This document shows positions 1 to 8,484 of a stretch of 64,000 nucleotides of DNA, in pieces. A program made the position numbers and the translations under genes. A model generated the notes under the pieces. The model was not told where the DNA came from and searched no databases. It saw only the letters and a list, made by a program, of their open reading frames with translations. Location: contig NZ_CP157575.1 in the NCBI RefSeq assembly GCF_051628905.1, forward strand, positions 2,976,001 through 3,040,000. Direction: 5' to 3'. Origin of the DNA: Asaia sp037151935. Its GTDB lineage: Bacteria > Pseudomonadota > Alphaproteobacteria > Acetobacterales > Acetobacteraceae. Numbering within the stretch: the first letter of the stretch is position 1; every line of letters begins with the position of its first letter.

Positions 1-136
1 GGGTAGACCCGTCCTGCGTCACGCCGCCGATCGCGATCAGCGGCGTGACGGCCAGGGCGAGAGAAAGCCTGCGCTCGCCATCCCCGACGCGCACGGTCTG
101 GCGATACAGACCCGCCAGGACCGGGCGACCCAGCAT
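1..136 (-). CDS. Partial protein resembling a phage head-tail connector (gp6-like)
   Basis: An open frame on the minus strand runs off the left edge. From the ATG at 136 it reads MLGRPVLAGLYRQTVRVGDG, then a hydrophobic stretch ending VTPLIAIGGVTQDGST. The pattern of a short helix, then GRPL-like residues, then strands ending in a P-hydrophobic-VT-DG motif is what I associate with gp6-like head-tail connector proteins. The same frame stays open upstream to about 205 with an amphipathic sequence (HIAKALSEYLAQATALVQ), so the true start may be further right, without an ATG. There is no clear ribosome binding site for the ATG. A phage origin fits the neighbouring integrase. This is family-pattern inference on a fragment. 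Confidence 0.35.
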   Translation of the reverse strand, partial: MLGRPVLAGLYRQTVRVGDGERRLSLALAVTPLIAIGGVTQDGST

Positions 137-207
137 GGACTGAACGAGCGCCGTGGCCTGGGCCAGATACTCGCTCAGCGCCTTCGCGATATGATCGGGA
201 GGCAGGG

Positions 208-699
208 ATGAACTCGCTGCCTTTTGTATTACGTGACGACAAGCGCTGCGCGGTAGAGCGTTTTGCAACCCATGCCGAGGCAGAACAAGCTGCGTCCTTG
301 CGATGCCGGGGCCTGCGTGTCTCAGATTCGCTCGACCCGCGCCTTCTGGAGCTTATGCCGTCTCGCCTGAAAGCCTGGCGCAAATTTGTCGAGCCCATTC
401 CGGTCGAGCTGGTCGAGTTCTGGATCTCTAAAGAGCCGAGATATTGCCTGCTCGCCGAATTCGCCTGCACGTCTGGGCAATGGCATTGCCTGTGGCAGAG
501 CGGCGATATCGAGGCCTATGCGCAGCAAGGTATCCGCCACCGCGTCTTGCTCCTGGGGCGGAACCAGGCGGAGAAGATCCGCTGCGCTCATCCTCTCATA
601 GATATTAGCCTCAATGACCAGATGACGCGCCTGCGCTTTTCAAGGCCGGGAGAGGCGCGGGCGAAGTTTTCGCGGATGGAAGGTGACGGCAATGGCTGA
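208..699 (+). CDS. Hypothetical protein of the integrated element
   Basis: A 163-residue protein I do not recognise. The start is supported by a strong GGGAGG ribosome binding site a few bases upstream of the ATG. There is no signal peptide or membrane segment. It is fairly rich in Arg, Leu and Trp. Its last 8 bases overlap the ATG of the small DNA-binding protein at 692, which suggests translational coupling with the excisionase-like and integrase genes. It is therefore likely part of the element inserted at tRNA-Arg. A minus-strand ORF covers part of it but lacks comparable start signals. Function unknown. Confidence 0.55.
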   Translation: MNSLPFVLRDDKRCAVERFATHAEAEQAASLRCRGLRVSDSLDPRLLELMPSRLKAWRKFVEPIPVELVEFWISKEPRYCLLAEFACTSGQWHCLWQSGDIEAYAQQGIRHRVLLLGRNQAEKIRCAHPLIDISLNDQMTRLRFSRPGEARAKFSRMEGDGNG

Positions 700-937
700 C
701 TATATGCCCGACCTGTTAGATGCCGAGCGTGCGGCGCAGCGGCTCTGCATATCAATATCCAGCTTGCGTCGAATTCCCCAGGATGAGCTGCCGTCCATCG
801 TGTTGCTGAAAACGCATCGTGTATGGGCAGTTCGCGATCTGGCTGCTTATGTGGAACGCCGCGCAGGATGCCCGCTCTCGTCAGCCGCTGTCGATGATCG
901 GGATCGGGAGTGCCAAAACTTACAATCCGATATCTGA
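692..937 (+). CDS. Small helix-turn-helix protein, excisionase-like
   Basis: An 81-residue protein reading MADYMPDLLDAERAAQRLC at the N-terminus, followed by a compact winged-helix-like unit (ISISSLRRI, a turn, then HRVWAVRDLAAYVER). This resembles the HTH_17/AlpA-excisionase fold, in which a MerR-like helix pair is followed by a wing carrying a conserved W/Y and a final helix. The ATG at 692 has GGAAGG 8 bases upstream; a GTG at 683 is possible. It lies directly before the integrase and overlaps it by 28 bases. A role in excision direction or in regulating the element is inferred from position and fold, not from a specific homologue. Confidence 0.6.
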   Translation: MADYMPDLLDAERAAQRLCISISSLRRIPQDELPSIVLLKTHRVWAVRDLAAYVERRAGCPLSSAAVDDRDRECQNLQSDI

Positions 938-1926
938 AAATATATGCAGACCGGCACGGTAAAAAGAGGGTCTATCTACGCAAGCCCGGCTGCAAGCCGA
1001 TAAAACTGCCAGATCTCGACAGCCCGGAATTTCTGGCGGCTTATGGCGTGGCACTTGCTGAGACAGTAGCGCCTAAGCGTGAGCGCCATCCGGGGCGAAC
1101 GGTCGATAATCTGATTCTGGACTGGATAGCATCGCGGCATTTCACCGGCTTGCAAACGAGCACGCAAAGCGTCTATCGGCGTCTGCTCAACCGGATGCGA
1201 GAGCAAAGCTTTGCAGCCTTGCCGGTTGAAACGATGCAAACCCGTCACGTTCGGGTTATCGTCAATGCGCTCTCTGGCAATGCGCCAACGACAGCGGCGA
1301 GAATGCTCCGCCTGATCAATCAGTTCATGGAATTCGCCATTGCGCTTGGCTGGATAGAAATCAATCCCGCAGTGGGAATTAAGCTGGCGCGCCGCAGACC
1401 CACTGAAGGGATGCACTTCTGGACGGATGCCAAAATAGAACAATATGACGCATTCTGGCCTTCCGGCACGCCGCAGAGAATGGTCCTTGCGCTGCTGCTT
1501 TATACTGGTCAGCGCCGCTCCGACGCAGTGCGGATCGGCCCCGCCGATATACAGGGGAACGTCATTTACCTACGGCAGGTGAAGACACGAACCGAGATGG
1601 CTATTCCTATTCATCGGGATCTCGCGAATGAGATCGAACAATGGCATGGGGAGGGGCAAACCTTCCTGACAGGTGCGCGCGGAGCGGCGCTTTCTGTGAA
1701 CGGCTTTTACAACGTCTTTAAGGATTGGTGTCGCAAAGCAGGGTTGCCGGAGCGGTGCAGCCCTCACGGCTTGCGTAAGGCAGCGGCTCGACGTCTCGCA
1801 GAGGCAGGGTGCTTAACCCACGAAATCGCTGCGATCACCGGCCATAGATCTTTGATTGAAATAGGACGCTACACGCGGGCAGCCGCGCAGGCAAAGATGG
1901 CAGAATCAGCGTTAGCTAAGCTCTGA
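910..1926 (+). CDS. int: Site-specific tyrosine recombinase (integrase)
   Basis: A 338-residue phage/island integrase. The N-terminal part (DRHGKKRVYLRKPG) looks like the arm-binding region of alphaproteobacterial integrases. A SAM-like core-binding domain covers about residues 70-160. The catalytic domain shows all expected residues: Arg in TGQRRSD, Lys in QVKTR, His and Arg in HGLRKA, His in GHRS and the tyrosine nucleophile in IGRYTRA near the C-terminus. It starts with GTG at 910, inside the preceding gene. It ends 94 bases from the 3' end of tRNA-Arg, the standard arrangement for an element integrated into a tRNA gene. The recombinase looks intact. Confidence 0.93.
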   Translation: MPKLTIRYLKIYADRHGKKRVYLRKPGCKPIKLPDLDSPEFLAAYGVALAETVAPKRERHPGRTVDNLILDWIASRHFTGLQTSTQSVYRRLLNRMREQSFAALPVETMQTRHVRVIVNALSGNAPTTAARMLRLINQFMEFAIALGWIEINPAVGIKLARRRPTEGMHFWTDAKIEQYDAFWPSGTPQRMVLALLLYTGQRRSDAVRIGPADIQGNVIYLRQVKTRTEMAIPIHRDLANEIEQWHGEGQTFLTGARGAALSVNGFYNVFKDWCRKAGLPERCSPHGLRKAAARRLAEAGCLTHEIAAITGHRSLIEIGRYTRAAAQAKMAESALAKL

Positions 1927-1950
1927 AATGGCGTTAACCGACTGGGAAAA

Positions 1951-1982
1951 TGTCTAACCTTTGGTGAAAGCTGTCTAACTTT
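1951..1982 (+). repeat. Direct repeats between int and tRNA, likely integrase or Xis arm sites
   Basis: The motif TGTCTAAC followed by C/T and TT occurs at about 1951 and again at 1972. The 21-base phasing corresponds to two helical turns. Location between the integrase stop and the tRNA 3' end is where arm-type binding sites of tyrosine integrases normally lie. The assignment is inference from spacing and position. Confidence 0.45.
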
Positions 1983-2020
1983 CGCGCAAAATATTGATTT
2001 ATATCGTTTATTTTATGATG

Positions 2021-2097
2021 TGGCGGACCCGAAAGGATTCGAACCTTCGACCTTCGCCTTCGGAGGGCGACGCTCTATCCAGCTGAGCTACGGGTCC
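2021..2097 (-). tRNA. tRNA-Arg (anticodon CCG)
   Basis: Read on the minus strand this is a 77-base tRNA. The 7-bp acceptor stem pairs GGACCCG with CGGGTCC. There is a D arm (GCTC...GAGC), a 5-bp anticodon stem with loop CTCCGAA (anticodon CCG, window 2061-2063), a T arm with GGTTCGAATCC, and an encoded CCA end. The CCG anticodon reads Arg CGG. The 3' end points at the integrase, so the T arm/CCA segment is the probable attachment site. Confidence 0.96.
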
Positions 2098-2178
2098 CGC
2101 TGGTTCGCTTCATAGCCAGAATTGCAGGGGCGCGCCAGTCCCAAAATCTGCATCACCGATATTCCGCCTCAAGGGTTT

Positions 2179-2220
2179 CCAAAGGGCGACGGCCCTCTGG
2201 CGGGGGCAGGGCAGCGCCCT
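2179..2220. repeat. REP-like pair of short GC palindromes
   Basis: Two adjacent small hairpins: CCAAAGGGC-gac-GGCCCTCTGG (imperfect, 2179-2200) and AGGGC-agc-GCCCT (2208-2220). They lie just downstream of the hydrolase stop (minus strand). Dispersed intergenic elements of this style are common in Acetobacteraceae and related bacteria. They may also help end transcription. Confidence 0.45.
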
Positions 2221-2233
2221 TCATGCTCCGGTG

Positions 2234-3289
2234 TCAGGGCATGAAATGCCCCGGATCACCCGCCATCCATGCCGCCGCCGCAACATCGCCCCCTGAGGGC
2301 AGAAGCCGGTCCGGCGTCAGCACCCAGGAAGCGATGTCGCCTGTCGCATTGCGCCCGTTGCGGTCGCGCAGCAACAGATGATGCCCGCCCGGTATCAGAT
2401 CCCGTCGCGCCGCCGGCGGAAGATGCTTCCAGAAAACCGCCATGGGCGGGGCCGGGATCATTTGGTCCTGATCACCGTAGAGCACAAGCAGGGGAAGCTG
2501 CACGCGAGAAGCGGCGTCCTGCCCGCTGGCCATCAGCATGACGAGACCGCGCAGCGTGTCGAGACGGAAGCCGTGCAGGGTGAGCGGGTCGAAATAAAGG
2601 CGCCTCAGGGCGGCAAGGTTATTGGTGGCGATATGCTCGCCCGGCACATGGGCGCCGGTAAACACCCAGTCGGGCGCGATGACATCCAGCCCGTCGAGCA
2701 TGAGACGCGAGAGAGGGTCGAAACGCCAGATAGCGGGGGAGACCAGAATAACGCCGCTGATCGTCTCCGGTGGCGGGTCAGTGGCGAGCAGGGTCGCAAC
2801 GGCGCCGCCCATGCTCTCGCCCATGACATAAAGCGGGATGCCGGGGTTTTGGGCATGAACCCAGAGGGCTTCTTCGCGCGCATCCTGCACCATGCGGGCC
2901 GTGCTGCTCCACGCGCCGCGACTGCGTGTTTCGCCAAAGCCGCGCAGATCGGGGGCGATGGTCTCGATGCCCGCCGCCGCAAGCTGGGGGGCCGAGAATT
3001 CCCACGCGTCGCGGCTGTCGCCAAAACCATGCAGAGCGAGAACGATCGCATGGGTCTGACCGGTCGCGGGCCAGACGCGTATCGGCGCGACAGCCCCGTC
3101 GGAAAGGGAGAGATGCAGCGTGGCAGGAATGAGCGCCGCCTCCTGCCCGCGCGGTTGCGGCGCCCTGGCTGGTTTGGGAGGAGAGCAGGCGGCAAGCAGC
3201 GAGAGACCGAGCAGCGTCGCGATAGTGCGCCATGAACTGAGCAAAGACGCGTGGCAGCGGTTTGAATGCGGGCGGAACTCTCGTATCAT
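2234..3289 (-). CDS. Alpha/beta hydrolase, predicted lipoprotein
   Basis: A 351-residue serine hydrolase of the monoglyceride-lipase/lysophospholipase type. The start MIREF at 3289 is chosen because it gives a hydrophobic signal (TIATLLGLSLLAAC) with a lipobox cysteine; an open frame continues upstream but is not signal-like. Visible fold features are LALHGFGDSRDAW (oxyanion loop), GESMGG (nucleophile Ser), YGDQDQ (acid Asp) and PGGHHLLL (His). The lipid anchor places it in the cell envelope. The substrate is unknown; glycerides or lysophospholipids are typical for the family. It is transcribed away from polA. Confidence 0.8.
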   Translation of the reverse strand: MIREFRPHSNRCHASLLSSWRTIATLLGLSLLAACSPPKPARAPQPRGQEAALIPATLHLSLSDGAVAPIRVWPATGQTHAIVLALHGFGDSRDAWEFSAPQLAAAGIETIAPDLRGFGETRSRGAWSSTARMVQDAREEALWVHAQNPGIPLYVMGESMGGAVATLLATDPPPETISGVILVSPAIWRFDPLSRLMLDGLDVIAPDWVFTGAHVPGEHIATNNLAALRRLYFDPLTLHGFRLDTLRGLVMLMASGQDAASRVQLPLLVLYGDQDQMIPAPPMAVFWKHLPPAARRDLIPGGHHLLLRDRNGRNATGDIASWVLTPDRLLPSGGDVAAAAWMAGDPGHFMP

Positions 3290-3407
3290 CGGCGGAGTAT
3301 TGCGTCCTCCGGGCGCGCTGGCCAGAGCCGGGTGACAAAGACCTGCATCGGGCCGGACCCATTTAGGAGACGCTGTTCTTGTTGACCTTATTCCGATCGG
3401 TTGCCGC

Positions 3408-6143
3408 ATGAGCTCTACGCCCCATCTCGTTCTCGTCGATGGCTCAGGCTTCATTTTCCGCGCCTTCCATGCGCTGCCACCCATGAGCAGCCCCGAAGGC
3501 GGGCCGGTCAATGCGGTGTTCGGCTTTACCAACATGCTCCAGCGCTTGCTGCGCGATCATGTGGGCACGCATCTGGCGGTGATTTTCGATGCGGGGCGAC
3601 ACACTTTCCGCAACGAGATTTATCCGCAATACAAGGCCCATCGTCCCGAGGCGCCGGAAGATCTGCGTCCGCAATTCTCCCTCATTCGCGACGCCACCAA
3701 GGCATTCAACGTGCCCATGATCGAACTGCCCGGTTTCGAGGCAGACGATCTGATCGCGTCCTACGCCGAAGTGATCGAGAAAACGGGCGGGCGCTGCACC
3801 ATCGTGTCGTCTGACAAGGACCTGATGCAGCTCGTGACAGAGCGAGTCAGTCTGCTCGATCCGATCAAGCAGAAGCCGATCAGGGCGGAAGAGGTCGAGG
3901 CCAAATTCGGCGTGACACCAGATCGCGTGATCGATGTTCAGGCGCTGATGGGCGATCCGACCGATAACGTGCCCGGCGTGCCGGGGATCGGCCCCAAGGG
4001 GGCGGCGCAGCTTGTGCAGGAATTCGGCGATCTGGAAGCCATTCTGGCAGCCGCGCCGGAGATGAAGAAATCCAAGCGCCAGCAATCGCTCATCGATCAT
4101 GCGGAAGCCGCGCGTATCTCGCTCAAGCTGGTAACGCTGGCACGCGACGTGCCTTTGCCAGAGCCGGTCGAAGCACTCGGCTGTCGCGAGCCCGAAGGCG
4201 CTGTGCTGCGCGACTTCCTTGAAAAAATGGGCTTTCACTCTGTCATCCAGCGCATGGGGCTGGGTGCGCTCGCCGCCCCGCGCGCGCAGGCGGCGCCTGA
4301 GCCCGTGGCGGAGGGTGAAAAGCCCTACGGCCCTTATGAGACCATTCTATCCTTGGATGTGCTCGAAACCTGGCTCGGTCGAGCGCGCAAGACAGGCTAT
4401 TTCGCCTTCGATACCGAGACGGATAGTCTGAATGCGCGTCAGGCCACGCTCATCGGCCTGTCTCTGGCCACAGCCCCTGGCGAAGCGGCTTATGTGCCGC
4501 TGCGCCACGAAGGTACGCTCGAGCACCCTGCTGGCGGTCAGCTGGAGGTCGAAGCTGTGCTTGAGGCGCTCCGGCCTATTCTCGCCGATCAGTCGGTGCT
4601 GAAAATCTTCCAGAACGCGAAATACGATCTGCTGGTGCTCTCCCATGCGGGAATCGACACAATTGCCCCCATTGATGACACCATGCTCATTTCCTACGCC
4701 CAGTCGGCAGGTGAGCACGGTCAGGGCATGGATGAGCTGTCGCGGCTGCATCTGGCGCATGACCCCATCTCCTATGACAGCGTGACCGGCACCGGGCGTA
4801 ACCGCGTGCCTTTCGCTCATGTACCCATCGCACGCGCCACCGAATATGCGGCGGAAGATGCTGATGTGACGCTTCGCCTCTGGCTCAAGCTCAAGCCTGG
4901 CTTGCGCGAGCGTCAGGCTCTGGCGCTGTACGAGACGATGGAACGCCCGCTGATCGCAATTCTGAAGGATATGGAGCAGGCGGGTGTGAAGCTCGATGCC
5001 GCCGAATTGCGCCGCATGTCGGCCGATTTCGGCAGTCGCATGGCGGAGATGGAAATCGAGATCCATCAGCTTGCCGGACGCAGCTTCAATCTGGGTTCGC
5101 CAAAGCAGCTTGGTGAAATCCTGTTCGATGAGATGAACCTGCCGGGCGGAAAGCGGACCAAGGCCGGGGCCTGGGGCACGGATTCCTCGGTGCTGCAGGA
5201 ACTCGCCGATGCCGGGCATGAATTGCCTGTCCGCATTCTGTCATGGCGCCAGCTGGCAAAGCTGAAATCGACCTATGCCGACGCATTGGTGCAGCAGATG
5301 GATGCGCGCGCCCATCGCGTGCACACCTCGTTCCAGATGGCCATTACCACGACCGGGCGCCTGTCATCGAATGACCCCAATCTGCAGAATATCCCGATCC
5401 GTACCGAAGAGGGCGGACGTATCCGCCGCGCCTTCATTGCTGAAGAAGGCTATGTGCTGGTTTCGGCCGATTACTCGCAGATCGAGCTGCGGCTTCTGGC
5501 CGAAGTGGCCGATATCGGCCCGCTGAAGGAAGCCTTCACGCTGGGGCAGGATATTCATGCCCGTACGGCTTCCGAAGTCTTCAATGTGCCACTCGAAGGC
5601 ATGGACGCGCTGACGCGCCGACGGGCAAAGGCGATCAATTTCGGTATCATCTACGGCATTTCCGCTTTCGGTCTGTCGCGTCAGCTCGGCATCCCGGCAG
5701 GCGAGGCGCGTCGCTATATCGACGCCTATTTCGCCCGCTATCCCGGCATTCGCGATTACATGGATCGCACGAAGGAAGACGCGAAGCGTGACGGCTATGT
5801 CACGACGCCGCTCGGGCGCCGCTGTTATGTGCCGGGCATCAATGAAAAGAATGGTGCCCGTCGCGGCTACGCCGAGCGTCAGGCCATCAATGCGCCGTTG
5901 CAGGGTGGTGCTGCCGATATCATCAAACGCGCCATGGTGCGTCTGGGTGCGCGCTTGCCACAGACGGGGCTGGACGCCAGAATGCTGCTTCAGGTGCATG
6001 ACGAATTGCTGTTTGAGGTTCGTGCCGATCAGGCGGAGAGGCTTGCAGAGTTCGTACGCACCGAGATGGAGCAGGCCGCGACACTGAGTGTGCCGCTGGT
6101 TGTTGAAACAGGTATTGGCTCGAACTGGGCGGAAGCACATTAA
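3408..6143 (+). CDS. polA: DNA polymerase I
   Basis: A 911-residue, full-length PolA that fills gaps and removes RNA primers. The N-terminal 5' nuclease domain (to about residue 290) carries EADDLIA, SSDKDLMQL and the helix-hairpin-helix GVPGIGPKGA. The proofreading domain is intact: DTETD near residue 335 and YAAEDADVT further on supply metal ligands. The polymerase domain shows motif A SADYSQIELR (about 686), the O-helix RRAKAINFGIIYG (about 740) and motif C QVHDELLFEV (about 862). The next gene starts 3 bases after its stop, so transcription may continue into it. Confidence 0.97.
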   Translation: MSSTPHLVLVDGSGFIFRAFHALPPMSSPEGGPVNAVFGFTNMLQRLLRDHVGTHLAVIFDAGRHTFRNEIYPQYKAHRPEAPEDLRPQFSLIRDATKAFNVPMIELPGFEADDLIASYAEVIEKTGGRCTIVSSDKDLMQLVTERVSLLDPIKQKPIRAEEVEAKFGVTPDRVIDVQALMGDPTDNVPGVPGIGPKGAAQLVQEFGDLEAILAAAPEMKKSKRQQSLIDHAEAARISLKLVTLARDVPLPEPVEALGCREPEGAVLRDFLEKMGFHSVIQRMGLGALAAPRAQAAPEPVAEGEKPYGPYETILSLDVLETWLGRARKTGYFAFDTETDSLNARQATLIGLSLATAPGEAAYVPLRHEGTLEHPAGGQLEVEAVLEALRPILADQSVLKIFQNAKYDLLVLSHAGIDTIAPIDDTMLISYAQSAGEHGQGMDELSRLHLAHDPISYDSVTGTGRNRVPFAHVPIARATEYAAEDADVTLRLWLKLKPGLRERQALALYETMERPLIAILKDMEQAGVKLDAAELRRMSADFGSRMAEMEIEIHQLAGRSFNLGSPKQLGEILFDEMNLPGGKRTKAGAWGTDSSVLQELADAGHELPVRILSWRQLAKLKSTYADALVQQMDARAHRVHTSFQMAITTTGRLSSNDPNLQNIPIRTEEGGRIRRAFIAEEGYVLVSADYSQIELRLLAEVADIGPLKEAFTLGQDIHARTASEVFNVPLEGMDALTRRRAKAINFGIIYGISAFGLSRQLGIPAGEARRYIDAYFARYPGIRDYMDRTKEDAKRDGYVTTPLGRRCYVPGINEKNGARRGYAERQAINAPLQGGAADIIKRAMVRLGARLPQTGLDARMLLQVHDELLFEVRADQAERLAEFVRTEMEQAATLSVPLVVETGIGSNWAEAH

Positions 6144-6146
6144 GCA

Positions 6147-6773
6147 ATGAACAAGAACAAGACCCCCCGCACGAGATGGACCCCCCCGCGCATTACGCTG
6201 GTCGTTCTCGTTCTCGCCCTCGCCCTGAGCTGGAGCGGGTATCGTCTCTCCGACAAATTCGGTGGCAGCGTTTCGACGCAGGGCAATGAGATCGGTGGCA
6301 GCTACCGCCTTGTAGCCCTGGGTGAAGGCAACGTTACTGAAGGCGATTTCAAGGGAAGCTGGGTCATGGTCTGGTTTTTCGACACGCATTGCCCGAAGAC
6401 ACTCTGCGGCCCCGTGCTGAAATCCATGAGCGATGCCAAGAAGGCGCTGACGAGTGAGGGTATCAGCCTCGCGCCCCTGGCCATTACCCTCGACCCGCTG
6501 CATGATGAATCGGACGATCTCAAGAAATATGCCCTGCCGCTCGGCGATCATGTCGTGCCGCTCACCGGGTCGCCCAGCATGATCGAGCGCGTCGCGAAAG
6601 AATTTCATGCTCCCAATGAGCTGGTGAAGGGCGAGGATGGGACGAGCTATCACGTGCCGGCCCCACGTATCGTCATCATGGACCCGAAGGGGCGTTATGC
6701 TGGCACAATCGACTCTACGGTCGGTACCGAGGCTCTGGTGACGCGCATCCACCAGCTCGCCCATCGCGGCTGA
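6147..6773 (+). CDS. SCO1/SenC-like membrane-anchored thioredoxin-fold protein
   Basis: A 208-residue protein with one N-terminal membrane anchor (ITLVVLVLALALSWSGY), then a periplasmic thioredoxin-like domain. FKGSWVMVWFFDTHC, ITLDPLHDESDDLKKYA and PRIVIMDPKGRYAGTI match the SCO1/SenC layout. These proteins deliver copper to cytochrome oxidase or act as thiol reductases. The metal-site cysteines are unusual: HCPKTLCGP has four residues between the cysteines, where canonical SCO proteins have three (CxxxCP). A histidine occurs at SYHVPAP, near where the third copper ligand is expected. It lies 3 bases after polA and abuts the next gene. Copper binding is uncertain. Confidence 0.7.
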   Translation: MNKNKTPRTRWTPPRITLVVLVLALALSWSGYRLSDKFGGSVSTQGNEIGGSYRLVALGEGNVTEGDFKGSWVMVWFFDTHCPKTLCGPVLKSMSDAKKALTSEGISLAPLAITLDPLHDESDDLKKYALPLGDHVVPLTGSPSMIERVAKEFHAPNELVKGEDGTSYHVPAPRIVIMDPKGRYAGTIDSTVGTEALVTRIHQLAHRG

Positions 6774-8474
6774 ATGAACGCGCAGCGTTTCCGGTTGTCA
6801 GGCAGAGGCAGCGCGCTTTTTCTCGCAGCGTTGCTGTCGCTCGCCTCTGTCGGATATGCTGAGGCAGAGACTGTCCCCGAAAGCGGGCGCACGACTGGCA
6901 GCCCCCACCGAGGGGGGACATTGCATCTGACCGCCGACGCGTCCGGTGGCACGCTTGACCCGCAGATCAATTACACCAGCGAATATATCCAGCTCTTTGT
7001 GAACATGTATGACGGGCTGGTGACCTATCGTCAGGCCGATGGCACGAAAGGCCTCGACGTCGTGCCCGATCTGGTAGAATCCCTGCCGGAAATCAGCCCC
7101 GACGGGCTGGTCTGGGTGTTCACCCTGCGCGAGGGCATACGTTTTTCAAACGGCGCCCCCGTGACAGTCGACGATGTTGTGGCATCGCTTCGGCGTATCT
7201 ACCGTGTTGGCAGCCCGACGGCCTCGTCATTTTATGGCGCCATCATCGGCGCCAAAGCCTGCCTTACCGACCCGGCCCATTGCGTACTTGAAGGGGTGAG
7301 CGCCGATGCTGCGACACGCCGCATCACCATCCGGCTCAGCGCACCCGATGGCGAATTCCTGCAGAAACTCGCTTTCCCTCACGCGGTTATCCTGCCGAAG
7401 GACGTTCCACCGACAGAGTCGGCTTTGACGCCGTTGCCGGGCACAGGCCCTTATCGCATCACGCAATACGATCCGGCACGTCAGCTCGTGATCGAGCGTA
7501 ATCCGTATTTTCGGGTCTGGAATCCGCAGGCGCAGAGCGAAGGCTATGTCGATCGCGTGGTCTATGATTTCGGCCTGTCCGACGAGGCCGAGGTTACAGC
7601 GGTCGAGCAGGGACAGTATGATTCGATGCTTGATGCCAAGCCGCAGGACAGGCTGGGTGAACTGGGCGCTAGATTCACCGGTCAGGTGCATCTCCAGCCC
7701 TTGCTGGGTCTCTATTATCTGGCGCTCAACGTGCATGAGCCGCCTTTCGACTCGCTCGAAGTGCGACAGACGATCAACCATGCCGTCGATCGTCACGCCA
7801 TGGCTATTCTCTATGGCGGCAGCGCCATTGCCGAGCCGCTCTGTCAGATCGTGCCGCATGGCATAGCGGGTGCGGATATTCCCTGTCGCTTCGGGCAGGT
7901 CGCCTCTTCAGGCGTGTGGCAAGGGCCGGATATGGAGCGCGCCCGCGCCCTCATTCGCAAGAGCGGTCAGGCCGGACGGCGCGTCACGCTCATCGTACCC
8001 AACCAGGCGATCGGTCTGGGGATGGGGGTCTATCTGCGCAACATGCTTCAGAGCCTCGGCTTCGTCGCCAGTGTCCGACCGATGACTCCGGCAACGGCCG
8101 AGGGCTATGCGCGCAATTCGGATAATCATGTCCAGATTAGCCTCGCTTATTGGTACGCTGATTATCCCTCGCCCTCGACCTTCCTCGACGCCCTTCTGGG
8201 CTGCGACAATGCCCGGCTTCATACCGACAGCGCCACCAATGCCAGTGGCTTTTGCTATGCCCCTCTGCAATCGCTGATGGAGCGCGCCCGCAAAACGCTC
8301 GATCCCGCAGTGACCAAGGCGTTATGGGAGCAGGCTGGCGAGATGGCGATGGATCAGAGCGCGCTCGTTCCGCTCATCCAGATGCGCTATGTCGATTTCG
8401 TCTCGAAGCGCCTGGGCAATTACCACTATTCCCTGCTCAACCACATGCTGCTCTCGCAGGTCTGGGTGCGCTAA
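6774..8474 (+). CDS. Peptide ABC transporter substrate-binding protein (OppA/DppA family)
   Basis: A 566-residue SBP_bac_5 family protein with a Sec signal peptide (LFLAALLSLASVGYAEA). Family marks include GGTLHLTADASGGTLDPQINYT, LREGIRFSNGAPVTVDDVVASLRR, PGTGPYRITQYDP and DSLEVRQTINHAVDRHAM. It would bind oligopeptides or similar solutes in the periplasm. No permease or ATPase genes flank it, so it must serve a transporter encoded elsewhere or act as an orphan binding protein. The ATG follows directly on the stop of the SCO-like gene, and it converges with the acyltransferase. Confidence 0.88.
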   Translation: MNAQRFRLSGRGSALFLAALLSLASVGYAEAETVPESGRTTGSPHRGGTLHLTADASGGTLDPQINYTSEYIQLFVNMYDGLVTYRQADGTKGLDVVPDLVESLPEISPDGLVWVFTLREGIRFSNGAPVTVDDVVASLRRIYRVGSPTASSFYGAIIGAKACLTDPAHCVLEGVSADAATRRITIRLSAPDGEFLQKLAFPHAVILPKDVPPTESALTPLPGTGPYRITQYDPARQLVIERNPYFRVWNPQAQSEGYVDRVVYDFGLSDEAEVTAVEQGQYDSMLDAKPQDRLGELGARFTGQVHLQPLLGLYYLALNVHEPPFDSLEVRQTINHAVDRHAMAILYGGSAIAEPLCQIVPHGIAGADIPCRFGQVASSGVWQGPDMERARALIRKSGQAGRRVTLIVPNQAIGLGMGVYLRNMLQSLGFVASVRPMTPATAEGYARNSDNHVQISLAYWYADYPSPSTFLDALLGCDNARLHTDSATNASGFCYAPLQSLMERARKTLDPAVTKALWEQAGEMAMDQSALVPLIQMRYVDFVSKRLGNYHYSLLNHMLLSQVWVR

Positions 8475-8484
8475 AAACGCTGCT

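Noticed and set aside
2..211. Plus-strand frame ending in ATGA overlap with the gene at 208
   Set aside because: The overlap looks attractive, but the translation is Arg/Gln-rich and disordered, whereas the minus frame is protein-like.
322..591. 89-codon minus-strand ORF inside the unknown gene at 208
   Set aside because: No ribosome binding site; the plus-strand gene has a strong one and is coupled to the next gene.
5364..6764. 466-codon open frame antisense to polA and the SCO-like gene
   Set aside because: It spans two genes on the other strand, has no ribosome binding site and no family resemblance.
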